Source of the DNA: an uncultured Nitrosomonadaceae bacterium
GTDB taxonomy: Bacteria; Pseudomonadota; Gammaproteobacteria; Burkholderiales; Nitrosomonadaceae
Assembly (NCBI GenBank): GCA_943787405.1
Contig: CALSMH010000001.1
Span: 350,316 to 414,315, forward strand
Length of the DNA: 64,000 bases
Direction of reading: 5' to 3'
Of the stretch, positions 60,079 to 64,000 are shown piece after piece. Under the pieces are notes generated by a model that had not been told where the DNA came from, did no database searches, and was given only the letters and a program-made list of their open reading frames with translations. The position numbers were made by a program, and so were the translations under genes. Position 1 is the stretch's first letter, and each line of letters opens with the position of its first letter.

Positions 60079-60960
60079 TTATCGGTTCATCCTTGAGGAA
60101 AACAAACTGGCAGAGACGATCATTGCTCCACCTATCCATTCCTTGAGAGTCATGGACTCATTTGTTAAGAGATATGCTGCAACTGCTGCTACTACTAATT
60201 CAAAAAGTAAAAGTACAATAGCCTGATTAGCAGGAACATGAGTCAACCCGTATTGGAGAATTAGGCTCAAAATAAATACGGCTAACCCTGTTCCTAATAG
60301 CAATAGCCATGAGTTCAGGGGAATCTCAGTCAATAGATGAGTCATGGGAAGAAATAAGCTGTAGCTTAGCCCTACTACTACTACCCCTAACCATACTGCT
60401 AAAGATTTTAGCTGAACACTGTGGCCTTGATCTTTACGGATCAATACATTAGACAACGCAAATGCAAATCCGCCTGCTAGTCCCATCCAGTCACCATAGG
60501 AAGAAGGCAAAGGAAAATTATCTCCAGGCTGCCACAGCATAGTTGTTGCGCCAGACAGGGAAATACATATTACCCAATATCCATATGTGCTTAGTTTCTC
60601 CTTCAGCAAGAAACGAGAGAATATAATCGTCCATAGCGGTGCAAGATAGAATAACAGCAATACTCGCATTACCTCACCGTGAATTACGCCAAGTATGTAG
60701 GCCATACAAGCGCACCCTACTAATAATCCGATCCAGAATAATAAATATGGGTTGCCGTCAGATAGGTGTGAAGCTCGCAAATTTTTCCTAAATATCACTA
60801 GTCCAAGTAATAGTGCAAATGAATAGGTAATTGTTGCAGAGGCTGGCCCATTTATATTGGCCTGTTCAAGGAGTCGGTAGGGATACCACAGTAGTCCCCA
60901 TATTCCCGCACCAATAAATAGGGCCGATCTTGGGAAAGTATTTTTTTGTTCAGTTAACAA
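60079..60960 (-). CDS. EamA/DMT-family transporter
   Basis: 293 residues, ten predicted membrane helices in two five-helix halves, each an EamA domain; charged KNLRASHLSDGN and KDQGHSVQLKS connect helices. Drug/metabolite exporter superfamily; substrate not predictable. Confidence 0.85.
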   Translation of the reverse strand: MLTEQKNTFPRSALFIGAGIWGLLWYPYRLLEQANINGPASATITYSFALLLGLVIFRKNLRASHLSDGNPYLLFWIGLLVGCACMAYILGVIHGEVMRVLLLFYLAPLWTIIFSRFLLKEKLSTYGYWVICISLSGATTMLWQPGDNFPLPSSYGDWMGLAGGFAFALSNVLIRKDQGHSVQLKSLAVWLGVVVVGLSYSLFLPMTHLLTEIPLNSWLLLLGTGLAVFILSLILQYGLTHVPANQAIVLLLFELVVAAVAAYLLTNESMTLKEWIGGAMIVSASLFSSRMNR

Positions 60961-61511
60961 TTTATTTGTCTCTTATAGCAGGTAACAATCAAGAATATTC
61001 CATGTAAACTCTGGATTGTTGGCGAAGAGCATACACTTACTAAGCTTATTTTTGAATAAGGGCTAAAGATAATCTGTCAATGTAAGGCTTTGGTACATAT
61101 TATTACTGGAAACCTGTATCTAAGTTATCAAAATATTCTTATATTAAGATTGTGGTGAAGTGAAGTGAAGTGAAGTGGGGCACGGGAAGAATGTTAATTC
61201 TGACTTAGTCATTATGGCAATGAACATAGTATGTGTGCAGGTCCTTTATATTTATTAAGAGGTTGAAAAAAATTTAGGGAGAATGCTATTCATATACATT
61301 TGTATGCAATGTATATGAATAATTTCTTAACAGATAAAAGTAGAAGTGTAAGCCATATATTAGATATGGATATATCTATATTTTGATTGCATAATAAGAA
61401 GGAATTATGTCACGAGAGTTTAATTTATTAATTATAAAATATATAGGTGTAGGATATTGAACTGATATTCCTAAGGGATGTCCTAGAGTATATCTGTAAA
61501 TATAAAACCAT
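60961..61511. other. Gene-free stretch with a short repeat and a perfect hairpin
   Basis: Contains four GTGAA units (61155-61174) and the 13-bp inverted repeat described separately. No gene is recognisable. Confidence 0.45.
61287..61321. repeat. 13-bp perfect inverted repeat
   Basis: TATTCATATACAT (61287-61299) and ATGTATATGAATA (61309-61321) around a 9-base loop. AT-rich and not followed by a T-run, so an operator or cruciform is more likely than a terminator. The next gene starts 190 bases downstream. Confidence 0.65.
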
Positions 61512-61751
61512 ATGATAAAGATCAATATTTTTGAAGCTGCTAGGCGTATTTCAAAGATAGTAGCCGCAATTTGGATTATTTTCTGGATTGTTAGAGGGCT
61601 AGATAGCGATATGCAAGGCAATCCAATTTATTTTGCTAGTGTGACATTTGGTGGACTCTTTTTTATTCTGATAATTACTTCAGTAATTGGCTGGATAGTG
61701 CGTAAATTTATGGGTATTTCAAGTAAAAAAGATAGAAGAGAAATGAATTGA
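61512..61751 (+). CDS. Small membrane protein, unknown
   Basis: 79 residues with two hydrophobic helices (ISKIVAAIWIIFWIVRGL and FGGLFFILIITSVIGWIV) and a basic tail (KKDRREMN). Inner-membrane; no family recognised. Followed by two other small genes on the same strand. Confidence 0.6.
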   Translation: MIKINIFEAARRISKIVAAIWIIFWIVRGLDSDMQGNPIYFASVTFGGLFFILIITSVIGWIVRKFMGISSKKDRREMN

Positions 61752-61812
61752 AAGACCTGATGACATAAAATTTTTATGGGTGACTAAAAGGCATACATAG
61801 TAATTCCAAAAG

Positions 61813-62067
61813 ATGAGACGAGTAAGTTTATTAATTTTAATCACGTTATGCGGGTGCGCATCAACGCCCTACAATGGAGAATACACGCTAAATGGTGATG
61901 AGAATATTGACTACAGTATTGAAAAAAGACAATGTCAAATAAAGGCAACTGAAGAAGCAATTCAAGGTTTGAATGGAAGCCAAATAGGCCCGTCTTGGAT
62001 GCGTGCTAGAAGAAATAGCATGCTAACTTGCATGAAAAAAAAGGGATTCGAGTGGGATCATAAATAA
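61813..62067 (+). CDS. Small lipoprotein, unknown
   Basis: 84 residues. Lipobox LCGC followed by ASTPY; the mature part has two more cysteines (RQCQIKA, LTCMKKKGFEW), and the ending CMKKKGFEW is common in small secreted proteins of this type. Function unknown. Confidence 0.65.
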   Translation: MRRVSLLILITLCGCASTPYNGEYTLNGDENIDYSIEKRQCQIKATEEAIQGLNGSQIGPSWMRARRNSMLTCMKKKGFEWDHK

Positions 62068-62103
62068 CCTTGTGATTATTTTGAATGCCCATATATAAAT
62101 AAT

Positions 62104-62304
62104 ATGAAAAAATTACTTCCTTTTTCCTCTGAAATAAACAAGCGTGTTCTTGTTCTAACTGAAAGTACTGACGGTGCTGTTGATTGGGTAGATGCTGCTG
62201 AATTAGCAGAATCAGTTGGAATAACTCTTGAGCAGTATCCGGCGTGGCTAAATTCGATGCATGAATTGGGAGCGGTAGCTGTATCAGATAAGAGAGCACA
62301 CTAA
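62104..62304 (+). CDS. Small cytosolic protein, unknown
   Basis: 66 residues, no signal peptide, acidic/helical (DGAVDWVDAAELAESVGITLEQYPAWLNSMHELGAV), which reads like a small winged-helix or helical bundle. 36 bases after the lipoprotein, possibly the same transcript. No strong Shine-Dalgarno; moderate confidence that it is real. Confidence 0.5.
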   Translation: MKKLLPFSSEINKRVLVLTESTDGAVDWVDAAELAESVGITLEQYPAWLNSMHELGAVAVSDKRAH

Positions 62305-62565
62305 ATTAAGTCCCAACTTTCCAATGTTTCCTTAGTAAAATATAGTCTTTCTGTATTGTTATATTTATAAGGTAAAGTAGGTTCCTGTGATTGGGCCGAT
62401 GGCTTGAACTTTCTGCACCCAGAATGCTCTTAATAATGTAAGCGCGTTATTCTGAATTATTTTTTTTTGCATATGAAATTTTAGATGGCACGATGCCTTT
62501 ATTAAAGAGTATTAATTAATACATTGGATATTTAACTCACATAAATTAAGTTCTTAGAGGCTATC

Positions 62566-63582
62566 ATTAAAAATATTCGTCGTATCTTCCTGTTTTTATT
62601 TGTTCTACTACTTACTGCATGTGCAAATAAGACGTATTTGGCAAAGAGCGGAGAGTCTGCTGGCTTTCCATCTCTTGAGCGTCCTGTTGCTGGTTGTAAG
62701 GTGAATGAGCGTGCATTTGACTGTGATCGCCGCGCTATTCTGTCAATGCTGGGCAAATATCAGGTAAGTTTTAATTTCCATGAGACCACAGTACTTAAGT
62801 CTGGATATGCAAGAAAAGACCCCAAACATTCTGGAGGATTTGAGATAGTAGTGTTGGCAGAAGATACTAATTCAAAGATATCAATGCAGCATATTTTAGT
62901 TGGGGCTAGTGGCATGGTAATTAAGCACTGGCGACAAGACTGGGTATACGAATTGCCTTCACATTGGGTTTATGTGGATGTTCAGCGTTTTGATACTCAC
63001 CATCGCAAGTCTGCTTCGGTACCGGGAACCTGGACACAACTGGTATATGGGGTCAACGATGGGCCTCGTTATGCAGGTAGTGGACGCTGGAACCACCGTT
63101 ACGGAGTGTCAACTTGGACTTCAGAGCGTACTTGGCGCCCATTGCCAAGACGTGAATATTCAAAGCGTAAGGATTATCATCTATTAAATGTTGAGAATCG
63201 TCACACAATTACCCCGCAGGGTTGGACGCATGAACAGGACAATACTAAAGTCATCCGTAAGGATGGGGAAGATACTATTTTAGTACGTGAATTTGGTTTT
63301 AACGACTATCGACGTATTACTGGTTTTAATTTCAGCCCTGGGCTTGATTATTGGGAGGCCACTTCTCCATTTTGGACGCTTGTACGTAAAAGATGGGATA
63401 AGGAATTGAATAAAGAAAATGAGACTAGGCTTTTATTTTTAACTGGAGATGAAAAATTTAGTGATGAAGTGCTGTCTCTTGCTGACGCTTATCAAGTTAA
63501 TCCCATTATGAATAAGCACCTGCCTGAATTTGAGGAGGCATTTGATGAGTTTGTAAGCTCCGATACCCCCACAGTGCATTGA
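62566..63582 (+). CDS. DUF6607-family lipoprotein, no canonical start codon
   Basis: 338 residues if begun at ATT 62566. The in-frame stretch before the first TTG (62638) encodes a textbook lipoprotein signal (IRRIFLFLFVLLLTAC), but from the upstream TAA at 62542 there is no ATG, GTG or TTG until after the lipobox. AGAGG at 62556-62560 lies five bases before ATT 62566. The body matches DUF6607-like proteins: KHSGGFEIVVLAEDT, SMQHILVGASGMVIKHWRQDWVYE, WTQLVYGVNDGPRYAGSGRW and RTWRPLPRREYSKRKDY. Function unknown. Either ATT is used, or the base call is wrong. Confidence 0.75.
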   Translation: MKNIRRIFLFLFVLLLTACANKTYLAKSGESAGFPSLERPVAGCKVNERAFDCDRRAILSMLGKYQVSFNFHETTVLKSGYARKDPKHSGGFEIVVLAEDTNSKISMQHILVGASGMVIKHWRQDWVYELPSHWVYVDVQRFDTHHRKSASVPGTWTQLVYGVNDGPRYAGSGRWNHRYGVSTWTSERTWRPLPRREYSKRKDYHLLNVENRHTITPQGWTHEQDNTKVIRKDGEDTILVREFGFNDYRRITGFNFSPGLDYWEATSPFWTLVRKRWDKELNKENETRLLFLTGDEKFSDEVLSLADAYQVNPIMNKHLPEFEEAFDEFVSSDTPTVH

Positions 63583-63606
63583 ATATTTGGTTTCAATGCC
63601 TTTTTG
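63576..63606 (+). terminator. Rho-independent terminator after the DUF6607 gene
   Basis: GCATTGAA (63576-63583), eight-base loop, TTCAATGC (63592-63599), then CTTTTT. The stem begins at the gene's last codons and includes the stop codon. Confidence 0.8.
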
Positions 63607-63690
63607 TCAAGAAATATAGAAAGAAACTACTCTGATAGTGAGTGCCTGATATAATTTAATACTTAAATTAATAAAAGATTATTTATTTAA

Positions 63691-63768
63691 GCACCCGTAG
63701 CTCAGTTAGATAGATACTTAGCTACGCGAACCAAGGGGTCGGACGTTTGAATCACTACAGGCGCACCA
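63691..63768 (+). pseudogene. Decayed tRNA-Arg(ACG)-like gene
   Basis: The sequence is clearly derived from tRNA-Arg(ACG): GCACCCGTAGCTCAGTTAGA at the 5' end, ACCAAGGGGTCGG after the anticodon, GCGCACCA at the 3' end. But the anticodon loop has two extra bases (CTACGCGAA), the D-loop GG is lost, the T-stem no longer pairs (GGACG against ACTAC) and the acceptor stem has two mismatches. A TATAAT lies at 63650-63655. Unlikely to be functional. Confidence 0.7.
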
Positions 63769-63810
63769 TTAATTCAATGGGTAAAACCGGGGCGCTGGTT
63801 ATTTATTATT

Positions 63811-63877
63811 GGGTTCAATTGATAAAGCACAGGACTTAAAATTCAAGGGGTAAGTCGGTTGATTAAGCACTACGTGG
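63811..63877 (+). pseudogene. Possible decayed tRNA-Leu(TAA)-like sequence
   Basis: AATTGATAAAGCAC followed by AGGACTTAAAATTC resembles the D-arm and anticodon arm of tRNA-Leu(TAA) (AATTGGTAGACGCAC, AGGACTTAAAATCC), with GGGGTAA and TCGGTT further on where the variable arm and T-arm would lie. Stems are broken. It follows the decayed tRNA-Arg, suggesting the relic of a tRNA cluster. Confidence 0.4.
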
Positions 63878-64000
63878 TTAAACGTGACGCTTCAGTATTG
63901 GCCAAGGAACGGCCCCAAAAAGAAATTACGCCACTAATTTTACTAATCAAGTTTTGGGCCTCTTGAAATACGGTATGATTCGCAGATTTGTTGATTACAC

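Noticed and set aside
63880..64000. C-terminal fragment of a minus-strand gene at the right edge
   Set aside because: One minus frame is open for about 40 codons, but I recognise no family and the window ends; too little to call.

Overview
The window looks like a chromosomal contig from an AT-rich betaproteobacterium. The best fit is a member of the Nitrosomonadales, probably related to the ammonia-oxidising Nitrosomonas/Nitrosospira group. The reasons are the order ilvB-ilvH-ilvC-psd-pssA-leuA, hfq-hflX-hflK next to rppH and proS, a hopanoid locus (hpnG-shc, hpnN, hpnM, hpnH, ispH), and a two-domain multicopper oxidase followed by two c-type cytochromes that resembles ncgABC of Nitrosomonas. 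This placement is inference; no rRNA gene is present.

Layout. 0-7 kb: hflK (cut by the window edge), hflX, hfq, rppH, proS. 5-12 kb: leucine/isoleucine/valine synthesis (leuA, ilvC, ilvH, ilvB) interleaved with phosphatidylethanolamine synthesis (pssA, psd), with a leucine-rich leader peptide before leuA. 12-16 kb: rpsO-pnp, dksA and a tRNA cluster (Pro-Arg-His) behind a strong promoter. 16-26 kb: hopanoid synthesis and lipid trafficking (hpnG, shc, mlaA, hpnN, hpnM, hpnH) plus ispH, which supplies isoprenoid precursors. 26-30 kb: a umuDC pair behind a palindromic operator, tRNA-Leu and a porin. 30-45 kb: queA-tgt-yajC-secD-secF, a DedA protein, hemH, hrcA, nadK-recN, crcB, mltA, dsbC and ubiH.

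45-49 kb is an accessory segment at the 3' end of a CAT-anticodon tRNA gene. A 55-bp piece of that tRNA is repeated exactly 1.28 kb downstream, and a decayed third copy lies near 49.03 kb. The segments between hold an exported 24-residue-repeat protein and a ColD/ColC-like pair for a deoxysugar. Paired TTAGACACA motifs sit at the junctions, but no integrase is left.

49-64 kb: small lipoproteins, a diheme peroxidase behind a 9-bp tandem repeat, a 1-kb gene-free stretch with clustered DnaA boxes next to a very AT-rich block, and a zinc locus (Fur/Zur-family regulator, small membrane protein, ZnuD-like receptor) in which the regulator and the receptor share an identical palindrome. Then come the multicopper oxidase/cytochrome operon, an Slp lipoprotein, an EamA transporter, several unknown small proteins, a DUF6607-like lipoprotein with no canonical start codon, and two decayed tRNA genes at the right edge.

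Most of the window is housekeeping. The less ordinary signals are the tRNA-targeted accessory segment, the shared Zur-like operator, the umuDC operator, the DnaA-box cluster and the possible ATT initiation codons.
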